DNA of 23,789 nt from Desulfobulbaceae bacterium UBA5173. GTDB lineage: Bacteria; Desulfobacterota; Desulfobulbia; Desulfobulbales; Desulfobulbaceae. The stretch lies in the NCBI GenBank assembly GCA_002413355.1, contig DHWV01000018.1, positions 33,008 to 56,796 of the forward strand, read 5' to 3'. A model generated the notes under the pieces. The model was not told the origin of the DNA, did no database searches, and was given only the letters and a program-made list of their open reading frames with translations. The translations under genes and the position numbers were made by a program. The first letter of the stretch is position 1. Each line of letters begins with the position of its first letter. Positions 15,020-22,798 of the stretch are shown piece by piece.

Positions 15020-15985
15020 ATGAAATACGCTTACGAAGATTTGAGTGACGATCAGTTTGAACGACTTATCGTCATTCTGTGTCAACGATTACTTGGCATC
15101 TCGGTGCAAGGTTTCGCCAAAGGGCCTGATGGCGGGCGGGATGCCAAGTTTGTTGGCACAGCAGAACTGTTTCCAAGCAGGTCTGAGCCTTGGAAAGGAA
15201 CAACCATTATTCAGGCCAAGCATACTAACGGCTATAATAGGAACTTCTCCGAGCCTGATTTTTACAGTCAAACCAACAAGACTTCAGTGCTTGGAGAAGA
15301 AATTCCTCGGATTAAGAAGCTTCGTTCCAAAGAGCAGCTTGACCATTACATGCTTTTTTCCAACCGGCGTTTAGCTGGAAACGCTGAAAGTGAAATAAGA
15401 GCATATATCGCAAAAGAATGTGGTATCCCGCAAGAGTCCATCTGTTTATGCGGAGTAGAGCAGCTTGAACTTTGGCTAAAAACATTTCCTAATGTTCCAA
15501 GGATTGCTGAGCTTGATCCAATTGATTCTCCACTAATTATAAGTCCAGATGATTTGTCCGAAATTATTCAGGCATTGGCGCGACAGAAGGATAACTTGAT
15601 CTCTGTAGCTGATGCTCCTCCTGTTCCGCGAGTCAGCTATGATAGAAAAAATGAAATCAATAGAATGAGCGTGGAATATGCCAAGGAACTACGAAAAAAA
15701 TATCTGAAAGAAACAGCGGAAATCCGCACCTTCTTAGCTGCCCCTGAAAATCTTGACCTGCTGAGTATGTATGAGTCAGTTGTTGAGGAATTTCAATTAA
15801 AAATCATCGCAAAACGGAAAGACTATCAAGCGTTTGATGATGTCATGGAACATCTCTTTGATCTACTCTTTGCCCGCGATCCGATCCTCCGGCAGCACGG
15901 GCATAAACGCCTGACCCGTCTTATGCTGTTCTACATGTACTGGAACTGTGATATTGGAGCGATAGATGATGTTGAGACCGACTAA
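15020..15985 (+). CDS. ABC-3C system effector with PD-(D/E)xK nuclease-like domain
   Basis: The first gene of an ABC three-component system, the group defined by comparative genomics as SMC-like ATPase plus middle component plus effector. The 321-residue protein has an N-terminal restriction-endonuclease-like domain: FERLIVILCQRLLG, then GPDGGRDAKFVG with Asp41, and TIIQAKHTNG with Gln65-Ala-Lys67. This is the Mrr-type D...QxK active site. Residues about 205-321 form the helical C-terminal domain seen in these effectors (MYESVVEEFQLKIIAKRKDY and FARDPILRQHGHKRLTRLML). ATG at 15020 has no strong ribosome site and lies 30 bases after hemG, so it may depend on that transcript; TTG at 15011 is an alternative. 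It overlaps the next gene by 20 bases. DNA cleavage on invader sensing is the inferred role. Confidence 0.85.
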   Translation: MKYAYEDLSDDQFERLIVILCQRLLGISVQGFAKGPDGGRDAKFVGTAELFPSRSEPWKGTTIIQAKHTNGYNRNFSEPDFYSQTNKTSVLGEEIPRIKKLRSKEQLDHYMLFSNRRLAGNAESEIRAYIAKECGIPQESICLCGVEQLELWLKTFPNVPRIAELDPIDSPLIISPDDLSEIIQALARQKDNLISVADAPPVPRVSYDRKNEINRMSVEYAKELRKKYLKETAEIRTFLAAPENLDLLSMYESVVEEFQLKIIAKRKDYQAFDDVMEHLFDLLFARDPILRQHGHKRLTRLMLFYMYWNCDIGAIDDVETD

Positions 15986-16217
15986 GCATTCTCATCCTGA
16001 TCGAACGGTCATCAATGTGTCTCTATTGCTTTTGACGCGCCTAAAAAAAGACCGTATCGGCGATTATGCCGCATTGCAAAAACATGTCAAGAAGCTGGTT
16101 ATTGGCGGCGATGTGTTATTTCTTCCAGCATTGAATTTTCTCTATTTACTGGGCTTGATTGAGTACCGCCAGAAAACAGACGCAATTGAGTATATCGGGC
16201 CAAATGAAGCTGTCTAA
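15966..16217 (+). CDS. ABC-3C middle component
   Basis: A small protein of 83 residues (82 if the second ATG at 15969 is used). The opening MMLRPTKHSHPDRTVINVSL and the helical LLTRLKKDRIGDYAALQKHV, ending FLPALNFLYLLGLIEY, fit the middle components of ABC-3C systems. These are small winged-helix-like proteins thought to link the ATPase to the effector. It overlaps the effector gene by 20 bases and the ATPase gene by 14, so all three are translated as one coupled unit. The gene is too short for other clear features. Middle-component subtype (MC6-like) is my impression from memory. Confidence 0.82.
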   Translation: MMLRPTKHSHPDRTVINVSLLLLTRLKKDRIGDYAALQKHVKKLVIGGDVLFLPALNFLYLLGLIEYRQKTDAIEYIGPNEAV

Positions 16218-18000
16218 ATTATATTGCAACAAGCCGGAATTGTTTGGGCCAATAGAATTCAATTCTGGCCTGAATGTTGTTTTGGCTGAAATACGCCTTC
16301 CTGAAAACAAGAATAAGGATACGCATAATCTTGGCAAGACTACGCTTGTGCATTTGCTTAACTTTATGCTTCTTGCGAAGCGGGATCCAAAATTCTTCCT
16401 GTTCAAACATGTTGATTTGTTCGATGAGTTTGTTTTTTTTCTTGAGATAGAATTGTTCGACAAATCCTACGTCACTGTCTGCCGCAGCGTAAAAAATGCA
16501 AGCAAGATCAGCTTTAAGAGACATGAGGTTGGTCAGCAGGACTTTACTGAGTTATCTGAGACTGAGTGGAGCCACAGCGAGGTGCCCTTTGAAAGGGCAA
16601 AGGATATATTGGATAGCCTGCTTGATTTGTGTACATTTAAACCGTGGCCGTTCCGCAAAGGGATAGGGTACTTACTCCGTTCGCAAGAAGATTATCGTGA
16701 TGTGTTCCAGTTACGGAAATTTGCCGGAGAGCATTCTGATTGGAAACCATTTCTGGCTCACTTGTTAGGGTTTAATGCCGATCTTTTAACTTCCTATTAC
16801 GAGAAGGAAAAGCAAATAGAAGATAAGAAGGCAAAGGAACGAATCATCCGAAAGGAATTCGGCAGCTCTCTTGAAGATATTAGTAAAATTGAGGGGATGC
16901 TACTTCTGAAGCAGAAGGAAATTGAAGAGCAACAAAAATTTCTCGACTCATTCGACTTTAGATCTCAGGATAAAGATCGTACTAAACAGTTAGCTTGCCA
17001 GATAGACGAGCGAATAGCCCTTCTTAATAATGAACGATACTCATTGCAGAAAAACAAAAAAAAGATACTCGACTCATTAAAAGAAGAACAAATACTGTTT
17101 AACCCAGATGAGGCCCAACGCATTTTTGCAGAGGTAGGTGTATTTTTTGCAGGACAACTAAAAAAGGATTTCCAGCAATTAATTACATTTAACCGTGCCA
17201 TCACGGAGGAACGTCGCGCTTATCTTCAGGAGGAGCTGGCAGAAACTGAGAACAAATTAAAAGAAGTTAATTCAGAGCGCAATGCTTTGGGAAAACAGCG
17301 TTCAGAGACTCTTGCTTTTTTGAGCGAAACGGATGTGTTTAATAAATACAAAAAATTCTCCAATAATCTTGTAGTTCTTAAAGCTGATCTTGCCTCACTC
17401 GAACGTCAACGTGATGCCTTGCGCCGTTTGCAGGAATTACGTACTGAATTGCGAATATTAAAAGAAGAACTTGAACATTTACAAACTGATATTGAATCTG
17501 ATGTGGAATTGCAAAATTCTGATAAAAACTGCCTGTTTTCTACGATTCGGCTTTTTTTCAATGATATCATAGAAGAGGTGATTAACCGCAAGGCACTTTT
17601 AAATGTGGCTCCTAACCGCGAAGGACATTTAGAGTTTAAAGCTCAAATTCTTGACGAATCTGGAAATGCAACCAGTGCTGACATGGGGAGTACCTATCGG
17701 AAACTCTTGTGCATGGCTTTTGATCTCGCGGTGTTGCGATCTTATCTTGATACAAAATTTCCACGTTTTGTTTATCATGACGGTGTATTTGAACAACTTG
17801 AGCCTCGAAAAAAAGAAAACCTGCTCCACGTCATTCGCCGATATTCTGAATTAGGTATACAGGTTGTAATCACCTCATTAGATTCCGAGCTTCCGACGAA
17901 ATCGGAAAGGAGAAAAAAGGTGTTTGAGGATGATGAAATTATTCTGACGTTGCACGATGAAAACGAGCAGGGACGGCTTTTCAGGATGAAGAGTTGGTGA
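16204..18000 (+). CDS. ABC-3C SMC-like ATPase (DUF2326 type)
   Basis: A 598-residue ATPase, the sensor/motor of the system. The Walker A is unusual, THNLGKTTLVHLLNF, with Lys45. An N-terminal globular part follows (to about 210). A long coiled coil spans about 215-470 (KQKEIEEQQKFLDSF and AETENKLKEVNSERNALG). The C-terminal ATPase lobe has DMGSTYRKLLCMAFDLAVL, and FPRFVYHDGVFEQLEPRKKE is the hydrophobic-HDG Walker B of the DUF2326 family. VVITSLDSEL stands in the switch position. ATG at 16204 overlaps the middle component by 14 bases; the longer open frame from 16159 would overlap much more. Codon choice is AT-rich compared with hemG and the radical-SAM gene, which supports transfer. It likely monitors DNA or nucleoprotein state and licenses the nuclease; that is inference from the family. 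Confidence 0.87.
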   Translation: MKLSKLYCNKPELFGPIEFNSGLNVVLAEIRLPENKNKDTHNLGKTTLVHLLNFMLLAKRDPKFFLFKHVDLFDEFVFFLEIELFDKSYVTVCRSVKNASKISFKRHEVGQQDFTELSETEWSHSEVPFERAKDILDSLLDLCTFKPWPFRKGIGYLLRSQEDYRDVFQLRKFAGEHSDWKPFLAHLLGFNADLLTSYYEKEKQIEDKKAKERIIRKEFGSSLEDISKIEGMLLLKQKEIEEQQKFLDSFDFRSQDKDRTKQLACQIDERIALLNNERYSLQKNKKKILDSLKEEQILFNPDEAQRIFAEVGVFFAGQLKKDFQQLITFNRAITEERRAYLQEELAETENKLKEVNSERNALGKQRSETLAFLSETDVFNKYKKFSNNLVVLKADLASLERQRDALRRLQELRTELRILKEELEHLQTDIESDVELQNSDKNCLFSTIRLFFNDIIEEVINRKALLNVAPNREGHLEFKAQILDESGNATSADMGSTYRKLLCMAFDLAVLRSYLDTKFPRFVYHDGVFEQLEPRKKENLLHVIRRYSELGIQVVITSLDSELPTKSERRKKVFEDDEIILTLHDENEQGRLFRMKSW

Positions 18001-18220
18001 ACGCATCGCTGCCGCCCACCACTTGACTATCGTCCTGACGGTCTATCGCTGCCGTGACGTGCTGTTTTGCCGGAACCGCCGGTCTTCAGCCGGGTGCTGC
18101 GGCCCAAGTGGGGTATCCCGCAGATGGAAGAGGGTGTATTTTTAGAAGCCTGAGCCAAGGATTTGGCTGAAGAGAAGACCAAGGACTGAGAGCCAAGCTG
18201 CCGGGGAGAATTCCTACCCT
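18001..18220. other. Gene-free 220-bp junction carrying hemG debris
   Basis: This is the longest stretch without a gene in the window. It holds about 65 bases of no recognised content, then the hemG fragment, then a hairpin (AGCCAA at 18153-18158, TTGGCT at 18163-18168) with no T tract. A GC-rich inverted pair, CCGGGGAGAA and TTCTCCCCCGG, brackets the end of the radical-SAM gene (about 18200-18240). No start codon with a ribosome site was found in it. Confidence 0.6.
18066..18134 (+). pseudogene. Duplicated 69-bp fragment of hemG
   Basis: This piece is 68/69 identical to hemG 14735-14803 and in the same orientation. It is in an open frame from just after a TGA at 18055-18057 and ends GVFLEA then stop at 18150-18152. 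The bases after it, GGGTGTATTTTTAG, resemble the true hemG end at 14975-14990 (GGGTGTGTATTTTTGA), so the copy looks like a hemG 3' end with about 170 bases deleted. It cannot code a working protein. Confidence 0.85.
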
Positions 18221-19951
18221 CTATTTTTTTTCTCCCCCGGTCAGCACTTCCTTCTGCCGCTCCCGCTTTCGGCTGTCCCTTTCGACAAAGCAACGCTCGC
18301 CGGTGAAGGGATTTTCGCCTGTCCACCACATCACTGTTGACCATGTTGACGGGGTTGGCGTGAATATCTGCACCTGTTTGGGCAGCATCTTCAGCTCGCG
18401 CAGGCAGAAGCGGCGCAGCTCCTCCATATCCGCCTGCGTGCAGCCTGGGTGAGCCGCAATCATATAGTATGTGAGAAACTGCGGCAATCCTTCTTCCTTG
18501 GTCATCCGCTGAAATAGGTCGCGGAAGCGGAGCAGGCTGTCTTTGCCCGGCTTGCCCATACAGGCGAGCACCTGAGGCTGGCAATGCTCCGGTGCGGCCT
18601 TCATCTGGCCGGAAACATGATGCCGCACCACCTGCCGCAGGTAGTTTAGCCCGTTTTTCTGATCCGATAGAATCAAATCGCAGCGGATGCCCGATGACAC
18701 TGCAACCTGTTTCATGCCGGGCAGGCCGCGCAATTCTTGCAGCAGGCGTAGCTGCTCGCTGTGATCAACGCCCAGATTGTTGCAGACCGACGGAAAGAGA
18801 CAACGGCGGTCGGAGCAGCAGCCTTTGTCCAGTTTCTTTCGGCACTCAATCCCGTACATGTTGGCGGTCGGTCCGCCCACATCGTGGATGCGGCCTTTGA
18901 AGTCCGGGCGTAGGGTCAGCCGCCGCGCTTCATCAACAAGCGATTGCCTGCTCCGCCAAGTGACCGTGCGGCCTTGATGGACAGCAATGGCGCAAAAATT
19001 GCATTCGCCGTAGCAGCCACGATGAGAGGCGATGGAAAAGGCAATGGTTTCCCAGGCGCGCACTGCTCCCCTCTGGCGGTCAGCCGGGTGTGCGTCAAGC
19101 TGGTAATCGAGACTGTGGACGTGGTCAAGCTCTGTCTGCGTCAACGGCGGCTGCGGAGGATTCTGAATCAGCCAGCGGGTACCATGCCGCTGCGCCAGCC
19201 CGTGCGCGGTCAACGGATCGTTGTTGTCATAAAAAAGGCGGAACATCTGGGTAAAAGCTCGCTTATGCGCAGGCGTGCTTCCGGCGACCTCTTCATGCGG
19301 CGGCAACTCAAGATAATCTTCCGGCTTTGTGCTGGCCGCGTAACAGAGACCGCGAAGTCCACGCGCATCCCTGCCGTCACGCAGGCAACAGGCCAGTTCG
19401 ACGACCGAACGCTCGGCCATGCCATACAGCAAGTAATCCGCCTTGGCATCAAGGAGGATGGAACGGCGCACCGCGTTCGACCACCAGTCGTAGTGGGCGA
19501 TGCGGCGCAGGCTGGCCTCAATGCCACCGAGGACTATGGGGCAGGTCTGCTTGAACGCAGCCCGGATCAGGTTGGCATAAACGATCACGGCCCGGTCAGG
19601 ACGGCGGTCGTTCACGCCGCCGGGTGTGTGGTCATCCTGCTTGCGTTTCTTCCCAGAAGCCGTGTAGTTGGCAACCATCGAATCCACGCATCCGCCGCTC
19701 ACGCCCCAAAACAGACGCGGCTCGCCGAGACGGCCGATGTCATCGCCGCTCAGGTCTGGCTGGGCGATAATGCCGACCCGGAAGCCCGCCGCCTCCAGCA
19801 CCCGGCCAATCACCGCTGTGCCGGAAAAAGGCGAATCAATGGAAGCATCGCCGGTGATAAGGATGACATCAAGGCGATCCCAGCCGCGCTGCTTCAACTC
19901 AGCAGGAGTTGCAGGGAGGAAGCGGGAAGAGGCAGCGGATACTTTTGGCAT
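18221..19951 (-). CDS. ygiQ: YgiQ-family radical SAM protein
   Basis: A radical S-adenosylmethionine enzyme of unproven substrate. The 576 residues start with FLPATPAELKQRGWDRLDVI, then the cobalamin-like N-terminal domain (LITGDASIDSPFSG, GVSGGCVDSMVANY). The 4Fe-4S motif GCYGECNFCAI gives Cys313, Cys317, Cys320. Later PTANMYGIEC and LKVAPEHC-like MKAAPEHCQPQVL are family signatures, and VQIFTPTPSTW lies near the C-terminus. Length is shorter than E. coli YgiQ but usual for many members. ATG at 19951 is used. It is on the opposite strand to the ABC-3C operon and is transcribed toward it. GC-rich, part of the core. Confidence 0.93.
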   Translation of the reverse strand: MPKVSAASSRFLPATPAELKQRGWDRLDVILITGDASIDSPFSGTAVIGRVLEAAGFRVGIIAQPDLSGDDIGRLGEPRLFWGVSGGCVDSMVANYTASGKKRKQDDHTPGGVNDRRPDRAVIVYANLIRAAFKQTCPIVLGGIEASLRRIAHYDWWSNAVRRSILLDAKADYLLYGMAERSVVELACCLRDGRDARGLRGLCYAASTKPEDYLELPPHEEVAGSTPAHKRAFTQMFRLFYDNNDPLTAHGLAQRHGTRWLIQNPPQPPLTQTELDHVHSLDYQLDAHPADRQRGAVRAWETIAFSIASHRGCYGECNFCAIAVHQGRTVTWRSRQSLVDEARRLTLRPDFKGRIHDVGGPTANMYGIECRKKLDKGCCSDRRCLFPSVCNNLGVDHSEQLRLLQELRGLPGMKQVAVSSGIRCDLILSDQKNGLNYLRQVVRHHVSGQMKAAPEHCQPQVLACMGKPGKDSLLRFRDLFQRMTKEEGLPQFLTYYMIAAHPGCTQADMEELRRFCLRELKMLPKQVQIFTPTPSTWSTVMWWTGENPFTGERCFVERDSRKRERQKEVLTGGEKK

Positions 19952-20049
19952 GATTCTGGCGCAAGACTAACGCAGTAAGGAGCAGATAGCAGTAGGGTTG
20001 ATCTGTGCAACAGTCTGCTTTATTATTTTATTTTTTCTTAAACGACGTG

Positions 20050-20078
20050 TTGACAGAAATCCAAGACTGCTCTATGCT
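20050..20078 (+). promoter_or_regulatory. Strong sigma-70-type promoter for the small secreted protein
   Basis: A consensus TTGACA (20050-20055) and TATGCT (20073-20078) are separated by 17 bases. Transcription would begin about 60 bases before the ATG at 20145. This is the best promoter match in the window. Confidence 0.75.
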
Positions 20079-20144
20079 TGATTTGCTTCAGCTGCGTATT
20101 GCAGGATAGAATTATTTCAATATTTTTAACAAAAGAGGCAAGAA

Positions 20145-20420
20145 ATGAAAGTGAAGCATCTGTTGGCAGCAGCGTTGATTTCAGGTTTGAGCTGTGCAGC
20201 GCAGGCTATGGCGGTTGATCATCAGATGATGTCAGTCGGCCATCATAACATGCGCATTGAGCGTCATGATCACCGCTACGAGCGTCAATGCCGACCGGCT
20301 CGGGGTTACTCACGGTACACGTGGGACTTCGTCACGTGCAGACCATGCAGCCGGGGCGAGTACAACTATGACGGCCAAGGTAGCTGCGAGCGCAGACAGC
20401 ACAGGGAACACAGAAGATAG
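20145..20420 (+). CDS. Small secreted His/Arg-rich protein of unknown function
   Basis: A 91-residue protein with a clear signal peptide (MKVKHLLAAALISGLSCAAQ, cleavage likely after AQA, about 20-22). The mature part is very rich in His, Arg and Met (HQMMSVGHHNMRIERHDHRY) and has four cysteines (in QCRPAR, TCRPC and SCERR), so two disulfides or metal binding in the periplasm are possible. The ribosome site is AGAGGCA, a few bases before the ATG at 20145. It has its own consensus promoter and is followed by a strong terminator at 20435-20462, so it is probably a highly expressed single-gene unit. I know no named family for it. Convergent with mutY, whose last codons overlap its terminator. Confidence 0.75.
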   Translation: MKVKHLLAAALISGLSCAAQAMAVDHQMMSVGHHNMRIERHDHRYERQCRPARGYSRYTWDFVTCRPCSRGEYNYDGQGSCERRQHREHRR

Positions 20421-20421
20421 T

Positions 20422-21537
20422 CTACGTCACATGGCCCCGCTGCCGCCTGACAGCGGGGTTTTCTGGGATGTTCATTTTCCTGATCAGCTTGCGGTGCCCT
20501 GAGGAAAAAGCGAAGCTGTCCAATTCCTCCTGACTTACCCATCTGAACGCACTGGCCGCCTGAAGTGTCGGCTCCGCTGTTTGGCCTTCTTCCAATCTAC
20601 AGAAAAAAGCGTGCAGCGTCACCCGGTATTTGGTGTAGTGATGCACGACCACCGCAAAGGGGCGCAGGTCTGTAACCTGAAAGCCTGTTTCTTCAGTGAT
20701 CTCCCGTGCTGCCGCCTGTTCTGCTGTCTCACCTTCCTTCATCTGCCCGCCGGGAAATTCCCATAATCCGCCCCAGATATCATCCGGCAGCCGCTGCTGG
20801 ATATACATGCGCCCCTCATGCGTAATAATGCCGCAGGCCATGCTGAGATCGACCTTCTCCGGCTTTTTCAGCGAAACTGGTCGCTGACTGACCGTGCCTG
20901 CCGCGAACGCTCGGCAGCAGTCCCGCACTGGACAAGCAGGGCAGGCCGGAGTTCTCGGCGTGCAGACCAGCGCGCCCAGCTCCATCAGGGCTTGGTTGAA
21001 CTGACGCGGCGCATCGGCAGGCAGCAGTTCCGTGCAAAGTTGTAGCAGCCTCTTTTTCGTTGCAGCCTGTTTAGGCGGCTCGGCGATATCCTCAATCCGG
21101 CAGAAGACTCGCTCCACATTGGCATCCACCAGCGGCACTGGCTGGTTGAACGCGATGGAGCAGATCGCCGCCGCTGTATATGATCCAATGCCCGGCAAAA
21201 TCAGCAGAGCAGCTTGACTATTCGGCACCTTGCCGTCGTGCTGCTCAATAAGAAGCTGGGCTGTCTTGAGAATGTTCCGCGCCCGACTGTAGTAACCCAG
21301 TCCCTCCCATGCCTTGAACACCGCCTGCTCAGAAGCGGCAGCCAAGGCGGGGATGTCCGGGAACTGCTTCATCCAGCGTTGAAAATAGACAACGACCCGT
21401 TCCATCTGGGTTTGCTGCCCCATGATCTCCGCTATCCAGATTGCATACGGTTGATAGTGCGTGCGCCACGGCAGAGGCCGCTGATGTTCAGCAAACCACG
21501 CCAGCAGGGCGGAGCGGAAACGCTGCGCTGTGTTCAT
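20422..21537 (-). CDS. mutY: A/G-specific adenine glycosylase with Nudix-type C-terminal domain
   Basis: MutY removes adenine mispaired with 8-oxoguanine. The 371-residue protein keeps the key residues at their E. coli numbers: Glu37 (WIAEIMGQQTQ), the helix-hairpin-helix LPGIGSYTAAAI, Asp138 (VDANVERV) and the 4Fe-4S cysteines 192, 199, 202 and 208. The C-terminal half, which reads 8-oxoG, contains a complete Nudix box GQMKEGETAEQAAAREITEE then TGF, so it may still hydrolyse a nucleotide, unlike E. coli MutY where the box is lost. ATG at 21537 gives that exact numbering; the frame upstream to 21705 is rejected. The stop lies 1 base after the convergent small secreted gene. Confidence 0.95.
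   Translation of the reverse strand: MNTAQRFRSALLAWFAEHQRPLPWRTHYQPYAIWIAEIMGQQTQMERVVVYFQRWMKQFPDIPALAAASEQAVFKAWEGLGYYSRARNILKTAQLLIEQHDGKVPNSQAALLILPGIGSYTAAAICSIAFNQPVPLVDANVERVFCRIEDIAEPPKQAATKKRLLQLCTELLPADAPRQFNQALMELGALVCTPRTPACPACPVRDCCRAFAAGTVSQRPVSLKKPEKVDLSMACGIITHEGRMYIQQRLPDDIWGGLWEFPGGQMKEGETAEQAAAREITEETGFQVTDLRPFAVVVHHYTKYRVTLHAFFCRLEEGQTAEPTLQAASAFRWVSQEELDSFAFSSGHRKLIRKMNIPENPAVRRQRGHVT
20435..20462 (+). terminator. Rho-independent terminator inside the 3' end of mutY
   Basis: CCCCGCTG (20435-20442) and CAGCGGGG (20451-20458) form a perfect 8-bp GC-rich stem with an 8-base loop. TTTT (20459-20462) follows. It serves the plus-strand small secreted gene ending at 20420, yet lies within the last codons of mutY on the other strand. 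Confidence 0.85.
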
Positions 21538-21649
21538 GCAAACCGGCGGTAGGATGCCTGCTGATGCGATTTTCCCCGGCACCGAGTTTCCTTCATCCGC
21601 AGCCTGTGGTAGAGTGTGCTTTATTGACTTTTTTCTCAGGAGGATTCCC

Positions 21650-22711
21650 ATGGCGATATTGGACAAGGTGTTCAAGGCGGCGGTTGACCTCAAGGCTTCC
21701 GACATTCATGTGATGCCCGGCGAGCCATTCATGGTGCGGCGGTTGGGCAAGATGATCAGGCTGAAGAGTCAGCCGCTCACCGACGCGAGCTGCCGCAAGG
21801 TGGTCATGGAAATCCTCAGCCCGGAGCAGCAGCGCATTCTCCGCGAGGAGATGCAGCTTGACTTCGCTTACGCCATTGAGGGGCTTGGCAGGTTCCGGGG
21901 CAGTGCAATGTTGCACAACAACGGCATGAGCTGCATCTTCCGAGCCATTCCCAGCAAAATCCCCACGTTCCAAGAGCTGGGCATCCCGGATGTGATGCAC
22001 AAAATCTTGGAGAATCATCAGGGCATCATCTTAGTCACCGGCGCGACCGGCCACGGCAAAACCACCACGCTGGCCTCGATGATTGATCAGATCAACAGCC
22101 ATCATTCACACCACATTCTCACGGTTGAAGATCCTATTGAGTTTATCCATCCCCTGAAAAAGGGGGCGGTCAATCAGCGGCAGCTCGGCAGAGACACCTT
22201 AGCCTATGCCAACGCTCTCAAGGGCGCGCTGCGCCAAGATCCTGACGTGATCGTCATTGGCGAGCTGCGCGACTTGGAGACCATCTCGCTGGCTATCTCC
22301 GCCTCCGAGACCGGCCATTTGGTCATCGGCACGCTCTCCACCTCCAGTGCGCCGAAAACCGTTGACCGCATCATTGATTCCTACCCGGCGGGGGAGCAGA
22401 ACCAAATCCGGGCGATGCTCAGTGAGTCTTTGAAGGCGGTTTTCACCCAACGGCTCCTGCCCGGCGCGGACGGCACGACCATGCACATGGCCGTGGAAGT
22501 CATGATCGGCAACTTGTCCATCGCCAATCTGATCAAGGACAACAAGACCTACCAGATTCGCTCCACCATGCAGATGGGCCGAGGCGTGGGCATGAAGCTG
22601 ATGGATGAGTCGGTCATTGAGCTGCTTCAGGCAGGCAAGATCAGCTATGCGACCGCCTTGGCCAACGTTGACAAAAAAGAGATGCTCAAGCCCTTTGCGC
22701 CCAAAGCCTGA
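21650..22711 (+). CDS. PilT/PilU-type twitching motility ATPase
   Basis: A hexameric secretion-type ATPase that drives type IV pilus retraction at the inner membrane. The 353 residues hold a PAS-like N-terminal domain (SDIHVMPGEPFMVRRLGKM) and the ATPase core. Walker A is GATGHGKTTT (131-140), the Asp box is EDPIEF (160-165), Walker B is DVIVIGELRDLET (199-211), and the His box is TGHLVIGTLSTSS (221-233). The usual His of GTLHT is Ser230 and the P-loop is HGKT instead of SGKS. The conserved AIRNLIRE-type C-terminal motif reads SIANLIKD. ATG at 21650 has a perfect AGGAGG six bases before it; an upstream frame from 21530 is rejected. Divergent from mutY. PilU is as likely as PilT. Confidence 0.92.
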   Translation: MAILDKVFKAAVDLKASDIHVMPGEPFMVRRLGKMIRLKSQPLTDASCRKVVMEILSPEQQRILREEMQLDFAYAIEGLGRFRGSAMLHNNGMSCIFRAIPSKIPTFQELGIPDVMHKILENHQGIILVTGATGHGKTTTLASMIDQINSHHSHHILTVEDPIEFIHPLKKGAVNQRQLGRDTLAYANALKGALRQDPDVIVIGELRDLETISLAISASETGHLVIGTLSTSSAPKTVDRIIDSYPAGEQNQIRAMLSESLKAVFTQRLLPGADGTTMHMAVEVMIGNLSIANLIKDNKTYQIRSTMQMGRGVGMKLMDESVIELLQAGKISYATALANVDKKEMLKPFAPKA

Positions 22712-22798
22712 AGCTCTAAGCAGAGCGAACGCTTCATTTAACCATGCGTTTGCTATCGTTGCACGTTGAAAAGTTACCGGGACAAGGAGGAACGGAAT

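Noticed and set aside
18153..18168. AGCCAA/TTGGCT hairpin as terminator of the ABC-3C operon or ygiQ
   Set aside because: Stem only 6 bp and no T tract on either strand.
18200..18240. GC-rich inverted pair at the end of ygiQ as terminator
   Set aside because: The loop is long and the arms overlap the end of the coding region; no T run follows either arm, so I cannot support it.
18944..19978. 344-codon plus-strand frame across ygiQ
   Set aside because: Antisense to a radical-SAM gene with intact Fe-S motif.
21538..21705. N-terminal extension of mutY
   Set aside because: With ATG at 21537 the catalytic and Fe-S residues have exactly E. coli numbering; the extension covers the pilT-like promoter region and its start.
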